From NCBI GenBank assembly GCA_029782145.1, contig JAKOVH010000016.1, positions 186,001 through 250,000 on the forward strand: DNA of 64,000 nt. The letters are read 5' to 3'. The DNA comes from Actinomycetes bacterium. GTDB taxonomy: Bacteria > Actinomycetota > Acidimicrobiia > Acidimicrobiales > Acidimicrobilacustridaceae. Each line of letters starts with the position of its first letter. Within the stretch, counting starts at the first letter, position 1. Below are positions 27,574 to 36,500 of the stretch, piece after piece. Under the pieces are notes generated by a model. That model was not told the origin of the DNA. It did no database searches and saw only the letters and a list, made by a program, of their open reading frames with translations. A program made the translations under genes and the position numbers.

Positions 27574-28365
27574 TCAGCGGACCCAGAGGGTGAAGCGGGT
27601 GACGGGCAGGAAGCCCATCCGCAGGAACCCGGGCCGCGAGTAGTCGCTCGTGTAGGCGACCGCCGGCAGCTCGGGCGCCTCGGCGACGCGCGCCCACACC
27701 AACGCCTCCCAGACGCCGCGGCGACGCGCCTCGGGCAGGGTGGCGCCGAGGCACAGGTTCACCACGTCCTCGCCGACGTGGGAGTTGCCGATGCCGACGG
27801 GGACGCCGTCGAGCAGGCCGAGGCGCACCGTCAGGCCGCTGCCGGCGAGGTTCGGCGGCAGGAGGGATCCCGCTGCCATCCCCGCCGCCATCGGCATCGG
27901 GTAGCCCTCCACGACGATGCGCTCGGCGGTGGCGAAGTCGTCGTCGGTGCTGGCCGCTCTGACCTCGACGCCGGGGTCGGGCTCGTGGCTGACCGGCCCG
28001 GGACCTCGCACGACCAGCGCCGGGTGGCCGACGAGGTGCCAGCGCACGGTCGAGAGGTTCGGGGTGGGCCACATCGAGAGCAAGGTGAGGGGCCGGTCGA
28101 CGCCGGCGAAGAAGCCGTCGACCACGTCGAGCACGTCGTCGCCCCGGTCGAGCACCGGGCGGCGCAGGATCGCCTGGTTGAGGTAGGGCACGGGCGTGCC
28201 GCTGTCGGCCAGGAACACGTCGTCGGTGTGGGCCACCCGGCCACCGAGGGCACGGGCCAGGGTCTCGTTGGCCTCGGCTTGGTTGTGCACGAACTGCCGC
28301 AGGAGCGTGTCGTCGACCGGCGTGTCAGGCAGCCAGCCGTCCTCGATGGGTCGTTCCTTGGTCAC
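27574..28365 (-). CDS. GNAT-like acetyltransferase domain protein
   Basis: This 263-residue protein has a C-terminal half that follows the GNAT fold: VGIGNSHVGEDVVNLCLGAT (beta4/beta5), PEARRRGVWEALVWARV (acyl-CoA loop and helix, R-x-x-G variant) and PGFLRMGFLPVTRFTLW. The N-terminal half is a second, degenerate domain. The acceptor substrate is unknown. The GTG at 28365 has no clear ribosome site. Confidence 0.65.
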   Translation of the reverse strand: MTKERPIEDGWLPDTPVDDTLLRQFVHNQAEANETLARALGGRVAHTDDVFLADSGTPVPYLNQAILRRPVLDRGDDVLDVVDGFFAGVDRPLTLLSMWPTPNLSTVRWHLVGHPALVVRGPGPVSHEPDPGVEVRAASTDDDFATAERIVVEGYPMPMAAGMAAGSLLPPNLAGSGLTVRLGLLDGVPVGIGNSHVGEDVVNLCLGATLPEARRRGVWEALVWARVAEAPELPAVAYTSDYSRPGFLRMGFLPVTRFTLWVR

Positions 28366-28437
28366 GCCACCATCGTCCCATGCCGCCGGCGGGTCGGCTC
28401 GGGAAACCGGTGAGGGCCGTCGGCCCGGGCGTCGCGC

Positions 28438-29055
28438 TCACGCGTCGTCGACGGGCTGGCGCAGCACCGTGCGGATGCGCTCGGGCGCGCAGCGCCGCGG
28501 GTCGGAGAGGTAGATCTCGTGGTGGCGGCCCCGCCGGCGCAGTCCCGACGCCTCGACGAACTCGTGCAGGCGGCGGATGTCGGCGCCCTCCGCCGAGTAC
28601 GGCCCGACGTGCAGCAGCTGGGCGCAGCGGCCCTCGGCGAAGCGCTCGATGCGCACCAGCCCGGCGACCTCGGCCCCGAGCTTGGCGGCGGCCCGGACCC
28701 GGGCGTCGTCGTGGACCTCGGCAGGCACGTCGTCGGGCTGGCGGATCATCATCGTCCACCGCCAGCGGTCCCGCGCCTCGACGTCGGGATCGAACCCGTC
28801 GGCGTCCGGTGTCCACCACAGGCCTTCGAGGGGCCGGACGTGCAGGTCGCTGCGGCCCTGGCGCCGGAGGGCCATGACCACGGGGTAGCTCATCGAGTAC
28901 AGCGCGGAGATGGCGAGCTGGTACGACGCCCCTTCGGGGGCGCCCTCGCCGTCGACCATGGCGAACTCGAGCTCCGGCACGTCGATCAGCACCGGCACGA
29001 GCGGAGGGCGGTACAGCGTTCGGTCGTTCACGGTGGTGGCGGTCGTCGCAGGCAT
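28438..29055 (-). CDS. GyrI-like small-molecule-binding domain protein
   Basis: This 205-residue protein matches the GyrI-like/SOUL-type family often annotated as a GyrI-like domain protein. Typical features are FAMVDGEGAPEGASYQLAIS, GLWWTPDADGFD and a C-terminal LHVGPYSAEGADIRRLHEFV. These proteins bind hydrophobic ligands or resemble the effector domain of MerR regulators, without a DNA-binding domain here. The ATG at 29055 follows a near-perfect GAGGAGGT site; an upstream GTG is less likely. Confidence 0.78.
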   Translation of the reverse strand: MPATTATTVNDRTLYRPPLVPVLIDVPELEFAMVDGEGAPEGASYQLAISALYSMSYPVVMALRRQGRSDLHVRPLEGLWWTPDADGFDPDVEARDRWRWTMMIRQPDDVPAEVHDDARVRAAAKLGAEVAGLVRIERFAEGRCAQLLHVGPYSAEGADIRRLHEFVEASGLRRRGRHHEIYLSDPRRCAPERIRTVLRQPVDDA

Positions 29056-29134
29056 GCCAGCACCTCCTCGTCCTCGCCCCAGCATCCTCCGGCCCCGGAC
29101 GGGGTCGAAAGGGCCGGAGGTCATCGACGCCTGC

Positions 29135-30106
29135 TCAGGGGATGCGGTTCGACCAGGCGAGGGCCAGCCCGGCCGCCACCACGAACCCGGCGATCGCCGC
29201 GGCCACGAACCACTCGGTGATCTCCGAGTCGACCGTGTCGTAGCCGATCGACGAGCCGATGCTGGCGTACACGTCGGTGAGCTGGTCCTTGGTGGCCGCC
29301 TCGTAGGCCTTCCCGCCCGTCTGGTCGGCGATCCGGGCCAGCGCGTCGGCGTCGACCGGGACCCGCACCGTCTCGCCGGTGTCGGGGATGGTGACGGTGC
29401 CGTTGGCCGTGCCGAAGGCGATGGTGGAGACCGGCACGCCCTGCTCGGTGGCCCGGGCGGCGGCGTCCTCGTTGGGCACCCCCATGGTGGTGGTCCCGTC
29501 GGACATCACGACCACCGCCGCCGGGACCGCCGCTCCGTCGGGAGCGGGCGGCACCCGGGTGAGGGCGTCGAGGCTGGTGTCGATGGCGTCACCGATGGCG
29601 GTGCCCTCGCCGAGGGTCAGGTTGTCGATGGCGGTGGCGACCGCTTCGCGATCGGTGGTCGGCGCCACCTCCAGCGTCGACGAGCCGGCGAAGGTCACCA
29701 GGCCCACGTTGACCGCCGGCGGCACGTCGTCGAGGAACGACGTGGCCGCCGCCTTGGCCGCCTCGATGCGGCTGGGGGCGACGTCGGTGGCCTCCATCGA
29801 CAGCGACACGTCGATGGCCATCACGACGGTGGCCCGCTCCCGCGGCACCTTGATCTCGTGGGTGGGGCGGGCGAAGGCCACGACGAGGGTCGCCAGGGCG
29901 AGCAGCTGCACCGCCGCGGTGAGGTGGCGCCGCCAGCCGGGGCGCTTCGGCGCGACCGTCGAGAGCAGATCGAGGTTGGTGAACCGCACGGCGTAGGCGG
30001 ACCGGCGCCGCTGGAACACCACGTAGACGCCGGCCAGGGCGACGACGGCGAGCAGCAGCAGCAGCCGCCACGGCGACAGGAACGAGATGCCGAGCACGCC
30101 GATCAC
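29135..30106 (-). CDS. VWA-domain membrane protein (BatA-like)
   Basis: This 323-residue protein has two N-terminal membrane helices, a von Willebrand A domain with the MIDAS motif AIDVSLSMEATD and VVMSDGTTTMG, and a final C-terminal helix (FVAAAIAGFVVAAGLALAW). It is the third gene of a moxR-DUF58-VWA operon and overlaps the DUF58 gene by 4 nt. Such operons are thought to assemble or activate metal-dependent or envelope complexes. Confidence 0.88.
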   Translation of the reverse strand: MIGVLGISFLSPWRLLLLLAVVALAGVYVVFQRRRSAYAVRFTNLDLLSTVAPKRPGWRRHLTAAVQLLALATLVVAFARPTHEIKVPRERATVVMAIDVSLSMEATDVAPSRIEAAKAAATSFLDDVPPAVNVGLVTFAGSSTLEVAPTTDREAVATAIDNLTLGEGTAIGDAIDTSLDALTRVPPAPDGAAVPAAVVVMSDGTTTMGVPNEDAAARATEQGVPVSTIAFGTANGTVTIPDTGETVRVPVDADALARIADQTGGKAYEAATKDQLTDVYASIGSSIGYDTVDSEITEWFVAAAIAGFVVAAGLALAWSNRIP

Positions 30107-31104
30107 CGTGCGGCCCCCGTGGTGAGGCGGGCGCCGGGCACGGCGTCGACCGCCCCGCTGCCGTGGGCCGCCGAGCGGGACAGGGCGTCGACGCGGTCTC
30201 GCCGGCCCGAGACGAACCGGGCGAGGTCGAGCAGCCAGTCGCGGTCGGTGCGCAGGACCAGGTGGTCGGCGCCGGCGCCGCGGATGGCCGAGGCGATCGC
30301 CTCGCGCTGGGCGCGCGCGGCCTCGGCGTAGCGCTCACGGAAGCGGCGATCCCCCGTCGCGACCTCGATCTCGGCGCCGGTCTCGGCGTCGTGCAGCACG
30401 AGCATCCCGACGTCGGGGAGGGCCAGCTCGACCGGGTCGACCACCTCGACGCACAGCACGTCGTGGCGCAGGGCCAGGGTGCGCAGCGCGGCGGCCCACG
30501 GCCCCGGGTCGAGGAAGTCCGACACGACCACCACCATGCCCCGCCGGCGGGCCGTGCCCGCCAGGCGGCGCAGGCCGAGGGACAGGTCGGTGCGACCGGC
30601 GCGTGGTGACTCGAGCGCGGTGAGGGTCGTGCGCAGCAGCGCCTGGAGGTGCACCCGCCCGCCTCGCGCCGGGACGGGCGGGGACGCGCCGTCGGGGCCG
30701 AGCGTCATGGCCCCCACCCGGTTGCCGGTGCGGGCGGTGAGGAAGCCGGTGGCGGCCACCGCGGCCAGGGCCAGGTCGCGCTTCTCGCACACCGCCGTGC
30801 CGAAGGCCAGGCTCGCCGAGGCGTCGACGAGGATCCACGTCTCGAGCTCGCGGTCGGCCACGGTGTCGCGCACGTGGGTCTCCCGGAGGCGGGCGGTGAC
30901 GTTCCAGTCGATGCGGCGCACGTCGTCGCCGGGCTGGTAGGCGCGGATGTCGCCCGGCTCGGACCCGTGGCCGGGGGTGAGGCCCCGGTGGTCGCCCTGG
31001 AGCAGGCCGTCGAGGCGGCGGGTCACCGACAGCTCGAGGCGGCGCAGGACCTCCGCCGCCGGCGTGCCGCTGATGGCGGGGGCCGCAGGTCGGCGGGAGC
31101 TCAC
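30103..31104 (-). CDS. DUF58 domain protein
   Basis: This 333-residue protein carries the DUF58 core YQPGDDVRRIDWNVTARLRE followed by a VWA-like region (ILVDASASLAFG, VVVVSDFLDPG). It normally works with the MoxR ATPase encoded upstream and the VWA protein downstream. GTG at 31104 overlaps the moxR stop by 4 nt, and its end overlaps the next gene by 4 nt, so all three are translationally coupled. Confidence 0.9.
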   Translation of the reverse strand: MSSRRPAAPAISGTPAAEVLRRLELSVTRRLDGLLQGDHRGLTPGHGSEPGDIRAYQPGDDVRRIDWNVTARLRETHVRDTVADRELETWILVDASASLAFGTAVCEKRDLALAAVAATGFLTARTGNRVGAMTLGPDGASPPVPARGGRVHLQALLRTTLTALESPRAGRTDLSLGLRRLAGTARRRGMVVVVSDFLDPGPWAAALRTLALRHDVLCVEVVDPVELALPDVGMLVLHDAETGAEIEVATGDRRFRERYAEAARAQREAIASAIRGAGADHLVLRTDRDWLLDLARFVSGRRDRVDALSRSAAHGSGAVDAVPGARLTTGAAR

Positions 31105-32180
31105 CGGGGCGCGACCGAGGTCGGGTCCTGCGAGGGGGCCACCACCGGGGCGTGGATCGTCGACAGCAGCCGGGCGAGCAGCTGCTCGACGGACAGCCCC
31201 TGAGCGAGGGCCTCGTAGGACGGCACGAGCCGGTGGCGCAGCACGTCGGGGGCCACGTCGAACACGTCCTGGGGCAGCACGTAGGTGCGGCCCCGCATGA
31301 GCGCCAGGGCTCGTCCGGCGGCCACCAGGCCGAGGCTGGCCCGGGGGCTGGCGCCCCACGCGACCAGTTCCCCGAGCTCCGGCAGACCATGGTTTGCCGG
31401 CTCACGGGTAGCCAGCACCAGGCGCACCGCGTAATCGGCCACCGACGGGGCCACGTGCACGGCGTCGGCGGCGTCCTGCAGGCGCAGCAGGTCGTCGAGC
31501 GAGAGCACCTGCTCGGCCCTCGGCGGCCGCACCCCCATGCGGGCCACGATCTGGGCCTCCTCGGCGGCGGTCGGGTAGCCCACCACCACCTTCATGAGGA
31601 ACCGGTCCCGCTGGGCCTCCGGCAGGGGGTAGACGCCCTCGCTCTCGATGGGGTTCTGGGTGGCCAGCACGAGGAACGGCTCGGGCACGGCGCGGGTGGT
31701 GCCGGCGATCGACACCTGGTGCTCCGCCATCACCTCCAGCAGCGCCGACTGCACCTTGGCAGGGGCCCGGTTGATCTCGTCGGCCAGGACGATGTTGGCG
31801 AACACCGGGCCCCACTCGATGTCGAACGCCTCGCTCGACGCCCGGAAGATGCGGGTGCCCACCAGGTCGGCGGGCAGCAGGTCGGGGGTGAACTGCAGCC
31901 GGTTGAAGGTGCCGCCGATGACCGTGGCCAGCGTCTCCACCGCCAGGGTCTTGGCCAGGCCCGGCACCCCCTCGAGCAGCACGTGGCCCCGGGCGAGCAG
32001 GCCCACGAAGAGCCGCTCGATGGCCCGGTCCTGGCCCACGATCACCTTCTTCACCTCGAACAGCGCCTGCTCCAGCAGGGCCGCCTCGGCGGTGGGGTCG
32101 GCGGGGGCGGCGCCGGGCTGGGCGGACATCGGGTTCTCCTCGGCAGTGGGCACGGCGACAGGCGGCACGGTGGCGGTCAT
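31101..32180 (-). CDS. MoxR family AAA+ ATPase
   Basis: This 359-residue ATPase has Walker A EGVPGLAKT, Walker B IVLADEINRAPAKVQSALLE, sensor 1 LATQNPIESEGVYPLPEAQ and the arginine-finger region RDRFLM. MoxR proteins act as chaperone-like activators of the DUF58/VWA partners encoded downstream. The ATG at 32180 is chosen because GAGGT lies 6-7 nt upstream; an in-frame GTG at 32189 is possible. It heads the minus-strand operon, divergent from the two-component system. Confidence 0.92.
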   Translation of the reverse strand: MTATVPPVAVPTAEENPMSAQPGAAPADPTAEAALLEQALFEVKKVIVGQDRAIERLFVGLLARGHVLLEGVPGLAKTLAVETLATVIGGTFNRLQFTPDLLPADLVGTRIFRASSEAFDIEWGPVFANIVLADEINRAPAKVQSALLEVMAEHQVSIAGTTRAVPEPFLVLATQNPIESEGVYPLPEAQRDRFLMKVVVGYPTAAEEAQIVARMGVRPPRAEQVLSLDDLLRLQDAADAVHVAPSVADYAVRLVLATREPANHGLPELGELVAWGASPRASLGLVAAGRALALMRGRTYVLPQDVFDVAPDVLRHRLVPSYEALAQGLSVEQLLARLLSTIHAPVVAPSQDPTSVAPR

Positions 32181-32281
32181 GGCAGGCACCTCACCATGAG
32201 CGGCCGAAGATCACGATAAAGGGCAGCCGGGCGGCGAGCGGCCTGCGGCCCGGGCGGCACCGTCCGGGCGGCGGTGGGCGG

Positions 32282-32287
32282 TACCGT
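32282..32287 (+). promoter_or_regulatory. TACCGT -10 box for the two-component operon
   Basis: TACCGT ends 8 nt before the GTG at 32296, with no ribosome site. A leaderless start is predicted. Confidence 0.5.
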
Positions 32288-32295
32288 TCCGCGCC

Positions 32296-32973
32296 GTGCG
32301 AGTGCTGGTCGTCGACGACGAGGTGGAGTTGGCCGAGGCGGTGGCCCGGGGCCTGCGGCGGGAGGGCTACGCGGTCGACGTGGCCCACGACGGCGACGAG
32401 GCCGTGGCCAAGGCGCTGGTGAACGGCTACGACCTGCTGTGCCTCGACATCACCATGCCCGGCACCGACGGGCGCGCCGTGTGCCGGCGGGTGCGGGCCG
32501 AGCCGCTCGACCCGCAGCCCCGCGTGCTGTTCCTCACCGCCCGCGACAGCCTCGACGACCGGGTGGCCGGCCTCGACGAGGGCGCCGACGACTACCTGGT
32601 CAAGCCCTTCGCCTTCCCCGAGCTGCTCGCCCGGGTGCGGTCGTTGCTGCGCCGCGACACCAAGGCCGTCTCGTCGGTGCTGCGAGTGGGCGAGGTCGAG
32701 CTCGACGACGCCCGCCACGAGGCCCGTCGCGGCGAGCGGCGGCTCGACCTCACCGCCAAGGAGTTCGCCCTGCTGCGGTACTTCATGACCCGGCCGGGTG
32801 ACGTGCTGTCGCAGGAGACGCTGCTCGAGCACGTCTGGGACGAGCACGCCGACCCGTTCACCAACACGGTGCGGGTGACCGTCGGGACCTTGCGCCGCAA
32901 GCTGGCGGTCGGCGACGAGGCGCCGCTGATCGAGACCGTCATCGGCCGCGGCTACCGGCTGATCTCGCCGTGA
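32296..32973 (+). CDS. OmpR/PhoB-type response regulator
   Basis: This 225-residue protein has a receiver domain with Asp51 as phosphoacceptor (LCLDITMPG) and Lys103 (YLVKPF). A winged-helix output domain (LDLTAKEFALLRYFMTRPGD to TVIGRGYRLISP) follows. It pairs with the kinase that follows; the two genes overlap by 4 nt. The signal is unknown. The HtrA protease and PAP2 phosphatase downstream would fit an envelope-stress role, but that is inference. Confidence 0.93.
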   Translation: MRVLVVDDEVELAEAVARGLRREGYAVDVAHDGDEAVAKALVNGYDLLCLDITMPGTDGRAVCRRVRAEPLDPQPRVLFLTARDSLDDRVAGLDEGADDYLVKPFAFPELLARVRSLLRRDTKAVSSVLRVGEVELDDARHEARRGERRLDLTAKEFALLRYFMTRPGDVLSQETLLEHVWDEHADPFTNTVRVTVGTLRRKLAVGDEAPLIETVIGRGYRLISP

Positions 32974-34256
32974 CCTCGATCTCCCCCTCGGCGCGCGAGC
33001 CCCGCACCGGCGAGGTGCCGGTGGTGGGCAACCACACCACCGCCGAGGTGCACACCCGCCTGCACTCGCGCGGCCAGCGCGTGGCGGAGCGCCTCCCCAG
33101 CTGGATGGGCTCGATCCGCTTCCGGCTCACGGTCGTCTACTCCACCGTGGTGTTCGGGTTGGCGGCGTTCGTGGTGGCGGGCATCTATGTGGGCCTGCGC
33201 TACTCCCTCGAGCACCAGACGGTGGGCACCGTGTACCAGCTGCCGCAGGGCCAGCTCGTCGAGATCAACACGGCGCAGTTCATCCAGAACCGGGCCTACG
33301 GGCGCGCTCTCGAGACGCTGCGGGTGTTCTCCGCCGGCGCCTTGCTGGCGCTGTTCTTCGCCAGCCTGGTCATCGGGTGGTTCGTCAGCGGGCGGATGCT
33401 GCGACCGATCGGCCAGATCACCACCGCGGTCCGCCAGATCCAGGCCAGCGACCTGTCGCAGCGGATCGCGCTCGGCGGTCCCGACGACGAGCTGCGCCGC
33501 CTGGCCGACACCTTCGACGACATGCTGGGCCGGGTCGACGAGGCCTTCGAGAGCCAACGGCAGTTCATCCACGAGGCGAGCCACGAGCTGCGCAACCCCC
33601 TCGCCGTGATCCGCACCAACCTCGAGGTGACCCTGTCGGACCCCGACGCCTCGGCCGACGACCTGCGCCACACCGCCGAGGTCGTCGAGCGCGCCACCGA
33701 GCGCATGGCCAAGCTCGTCGACGACCTGCTCGTGTACGCCCGCAAGGGCACGCTCTCCATGGAGCGTGAGCCGGTCGAGGTCGGCTCGCTGGTCTCCGAC
33801 GCCGCCGCCGAGTTCACCGCGCCGGCCGAGGCGGCGGGGCTGCAGCTCGGGTGCGACGCCCCGGGCGGGCTGTGGGTGGTCGGCGACCGGCTGGCCCTGC
33901 GCCAGGCGTTGGCCAACCTGCTGGCCAACGCCGTGCGCCTGGCGCCCGCCGGCACCGGCATCCGGGTGCGGGCCGGTCGGGAGGGCCCGTGGGTCTGGAT
34001 GTCGGTCGAGGACGAGGGCCCGGGCATCGACCCGGCCGACCACGAGCGGGTCTTTCAGCGCTTCTGGCGGGGCGACCCGCGAGAGGGCCGGGAGCAGGGC
34101 CGCAGCGGGCTGGGGCTGACCATCGTGCGCCAGATCGCCGAGGCCCACGGGGGTGAGGTCAAGCTGGCCAGCGAGCCGGGTCGGGGCGCGGCGTTCGCCC
34201 TCTGGCTGCCGGCGGCACCGGTCCCCGATGGCGAGGCGGTGCCCGCCAACCCCTGA
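32970..34256 (+). CDS. Sensor histidine kinase
   Basis: This 428-residue protein has a cytoplasmic N-terminus, two membrane helices (about 50-75 and 115-138) bracketing a short external loop of about 40 residues, and a HAMP domain. The H-box FIHEASHELRNPLAVIRTNL contains His205. The ATPase domain has N-box NLLANAVRLAP, G1 DEGPGIDP and G2 GLGLTIV. The short sensor loop suggests sensing within the membrane or at its surface. It is translationally coupled to the response regulator. Confidence 0.93.
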   Translation: MTSISPSAREPRTGEVPVVGNHTTAEVHTRLHSRGQRVAERLPSWMGSIRFRLTVVYSTVVFGLAAFVVAGIYVGLRYSLEHQTVGTVYQLPQGQLVEINTAQFIQNRAYGRALETLRVFSAGALLALFFASLVIGWFVSGRMLRPIGQITTAVRQIQASDLSQRIALGGPDDELRRLADTFDDMLGRVDEAFESQRQFIHEASHELRNPLAVIRTNLEVTLSDPDASADDLRHTAEVVERATERMAKLVDDLLVYARKGTLSMEREPVEVGSLVSDAAAEFTAPAEAAGLQLGCDAPGGLWVVGDRLALRQALANLLANAVRLAPAGTGIRVRAGREGPWVWMSVEDEGPGIDPADHERVFQRFWRGDPREGREQGRSGLGLTIVRQIAEAHGGEVKLASEPGRGAAFALWLPAAPVPDGEAVPANP

Positions 34257-34410
34257 TCGTCGCCTGCGCCCCTGCGGCCGGGATGCCGGGATGCCGGGGC
34301 CTGTCGTGGTGCTTTCGCTGCGCTTTCCACGCCCGGCCGTACCGTGGCGGGCGAGACCGGGCCCCGGTACACCACCCCCCATGCCCACGCCACCTCCAGG
34401 AGCACCTCAC

Positions 34411-35748
34411 ATGAGCTGGGACCACGAGCCGCCCCCCACCCCGCCGCAGTCCGGTGAGCCGACCTCGCCGAACGACCCCACGGTGGAGGCGCCCAGCCCG
34501 TTCCGACCGGCACCGACCGCGGAGGTGCCGCCGCCCCCGCCGCCCATCCCGCCGCCGTCCGGCTCGTCCCCGTCGGGCACCCCGCCCCCGTCCCCCCCGT
34601 GGGGCTCCGACTCGCCGACGGCCACGCCCGGCCCCGCCCTCCCGCCCCCCGGCGCCTCGGGCTGGGGCGGACCCCCGACCGCGCCCCCGCCGGTGCCGCC
34701 GGCCGCCGCTCCCGAACCCCGCCGGCCCAACCGGGCGCTGCGCGCCGTCGGGGGCGTGGTGGTGGTGGCCGGGCTGTTCGGGCTCGGCTTCGGCGTCCGC
34801 TCCCTGGTCGACGACAACGGCACCACCTCGGTGCAGGGCGCCTCGACGGTGTCGTCGATCCCGACCACGGTCACCATCGACCCGGGCTCCGAGCCGGTCG
34901 CGGCCGTGGCCCAGGCGGTGAGCCCGTCGGTCGTCCAGATCGAGACGGGCAACGGCCTCGGCTCGGGCGTCGTCTACGACAGCTCCGGGCTCATCATGAC
35001 CAACGCCCACGTGGTGGGCAGCGCCAAGAGCGTCACCGTGCGCACCGCCGGCGGCAAGGCCGTGCCCGGCGACGTGCTCGGCGCCGACACCGGCACCGAC
35101 ATCGCCGTGGTGCGCGCCTCCGGCCTCGGCGCGCCCGCCGCCACCCTCGCCGGCGACAAGCCGGCCGTCGGCCAGATCGCCGTGGCGGTGGGCAGCCCCT
35201 ACGGGCTCGACCAGACCGTCACCTCGGGCATCGTCTCGGCGGTCAACCGGCCGGTCGACAACGACAAGGGCGTCGTGGTGAACATGATCCAGACCGACGC
35301 CTCCATCAACCCGGGCAACTCCGGTGGCGCCCTGGCCAACCGCGAGGGCCAGATCATCGGCATCAACACGGCCATCTTCAGCCAGACGGGCGAGAACACC
35401 GGAATCGGCTTCGCCATCCCCATCGCCACCGCCAAGAACGCTGCCGACAAGCTGGTGGCCGGCCAGTCGGTGGCCAAGGCCGGCCTGGGCCTCAAGGGCC
35501 CGAGCGAGACGCCCAACGGTGACGCCGGGGCCTACGTCGAGAGCGTCACCAGCGGCGGCGCCGCCGACCAGGCCGGCATCGTCGACGGCGACCTCATCGT
35601 CGCCGTCGACGGCACGGCCATCCGCAGCTTCGACGAGCTGCGGGGGCTCATCAGCTCCCACAGCCCGGGCGACACCGTCAGCGTGACCGTGGTGCGTGGG
35701 GGCCAGCAGCAGGACCTGCAGGTCACCCTGGGCACCATGGGGGGCTGA
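34411..35748 (+). CDS. HtrA/DegP-type serine protease with PDZ domain
   Basis: This 445-residue protein starts with a Pro-rich cytoplasmic tail of about 105 residues, then one membrane helix (GGVVVVAGLFGLGFGVRSL). The trypsin-like domain has a full triad: His200 (TNAHVV), Asp230 (GTDIAVV), Ser304 (GNSGGAL). A C-terminal PDZ domain (VESVTSGGAADQAGIVDGDL) follows. It is a membrane-anchored extracytoplasmic protease for envelope quality control. The ATG at 34411 follows AGGAG; an ATG at 34381 is also in frame. A TACCGT box at 34340-34345 may be its promoter. Confidence 0.93.
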   Translation: MSWDHEPPPTPPQSGEPTSPNDPTVEAPSPFRPAPTAEVPPPPPPIPPPSGSSPSGTPPPSPPWGSDSPTATPGPALPPPGASGWGGPPTAPPPVPPAAAPEPRRPNRALRAVGGVVVVAGLFGLGFGVRSLVDDNGTTSVQGASTVSSIPTTVTIDPGSEPVAAVAQAVSPSVVQIETGNGLGSGVVYDSSGLIMTNAHVVGSAKSVTVRTAGGKAVPGDVLGADTGTDIAVVRASGLGAPAATLAGDKPAVGQIAVAVGSPYGLDQTVTSGIVSAVNRPVDNDKGVVVNMIQTDASINPGNSGGALANREGQIIGINTAIFSQTGENTGIGFAIPIATAKNAADKLVAGQSVAKAGLGLKGPSETPNGDAGAYVESVTSGGAADQAGIVDGDLIVAVDGTAIRSFDELRGLISSHSPGDTVSVTVVRGGQQQDLQVTLGTMGG

Positions 35749-35749
35749 G

Positions 35750-35755
35750 TAGCCT
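35750..35755 (+). promoter_or_regulatory. TAGCCT -10 box for the PAP2 gene
   Basis: TAGCCT begins 1 nt after the upstream stop codon and ends 7 nt before the GTG at 35763. A leaderless start is predicted. Confidence 0.45.
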
Positions 35756-35762
35756 CCGCCGG

Positions 35763-36488
35763 GTGCTGAGCGAGCTGCGCGCCGACCGGGCACCGTCCCG
35801 GGCGGTGCGGCTGGCCGCCGCCACCGTCATGGCGTTCTGCGTCGGGCTGTTCCTCCTCGTCGCCGAGGACGTGCTCGACGGGGGTGGCCTCATCTCCCGC
35901 GACGCCGCCGTGCTCGGCTGGTTCGTCGAGCATCGCGGCGACACGTGGATCACCGTGGCCCGCTGGAGCAGCACCCTGCTCGGCTTCGGGGGCCTCTGCG
36001 TCCTCGCGCTGGTGCTCACGTGGTGGCTCCGGCGCCGGGCGGTGCCACCGGCCCTGGCGGCGGCACCGTTGGCCGCGCTGCTGCTCGGCGGCCTGGCCGC
36101 GGTGGTGGCCAAGGCGGTGTTCGGCCGCGAGCGGCCGCCGCTCGTGCTGCACGCCACGAGCGTCGGGCTCGCCGCCTTCCCCTCCGCTCACGCCACCGAC
36201 GCCGCCGCCTTCTTCGTCGCCGCCTCGCTCGTGGTGTGCCTCACCGTCGTGCACCGCCGGGGGCGCCAGCTGCTGGTGCTGGCCGGCGGGGTCGCCCTGG
36301 CCGGGCTGGTCGGCGTCAGCCGGCTCGTCCTGGCGGTGCACTGGCTCTCCGACGTGGTGGCCGGGTGGGCCCTGGGCACGGCCGTGGCCGTGGCCGTGGT
36401 GCTCGGCGCGTGGCTGGTCGTGGCGGGCGGTGCGGCGGCCACCGTCGCCGTCGGCCGGGGCGCGGGGCGGACGCCTCCCGGTCGATAG
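35763..36488 (+). CDS. PAP2 superfamily membrane phosphatase
   Basis: This 241-residue protein has about six membrane helices and the three-part phosphatase signature KAVFGRERPP, FPSAHATD and SRLVLAVHWLSDVVAG (nucleophile His in the last). Family members dephosphorylate phosphatidic acid, undecaprenyl diphosphate or related lipids on the outer face of the membrane. It lies between htrA and ftsY on the same strand. Confidence 0.9.
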   Translation: MLSELRADRAPSRAVRLAAATVMAFCVGLFLLVAEDVLDGGGLISRDAAVLGWFVEHRGDTWITVARWSSTLLGFGGLCVLALVLTWWLRRRAVPPALAAAPLAALLLGGLAAVVAKAVFGRERPPLVLHATSVGLAAFPSAHATDAAAFFVAASLVVCLTVVHRRGRQLLVLAGGVALAGLVGVSRLVLAVHWLSDVVAGWALGTAVAVAVVLGAWLVVAGGAAATVAVGRGAGRTPPGR

Positions 36489-36491
36489 CCT
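36486..36491 (+). promoter_or_regulatory. TAGCCT -10 box for ftsY
   Basis: TAGCCT includes the stop codon of the PAP2 gene and ends 9 nt before the ftsY ATG. A leaderless start is predicted. Confidence 0.45.
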
Positions 36492-36500
36492 GGGGCGCTC

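Noticed and set aside
34287..34305. Direct repeat of GGGATGCC in the kinase-htrA gap
   Set aside because: Only two short adjacent copies in a GC-rich gap; too little to call a regulatory repeat.
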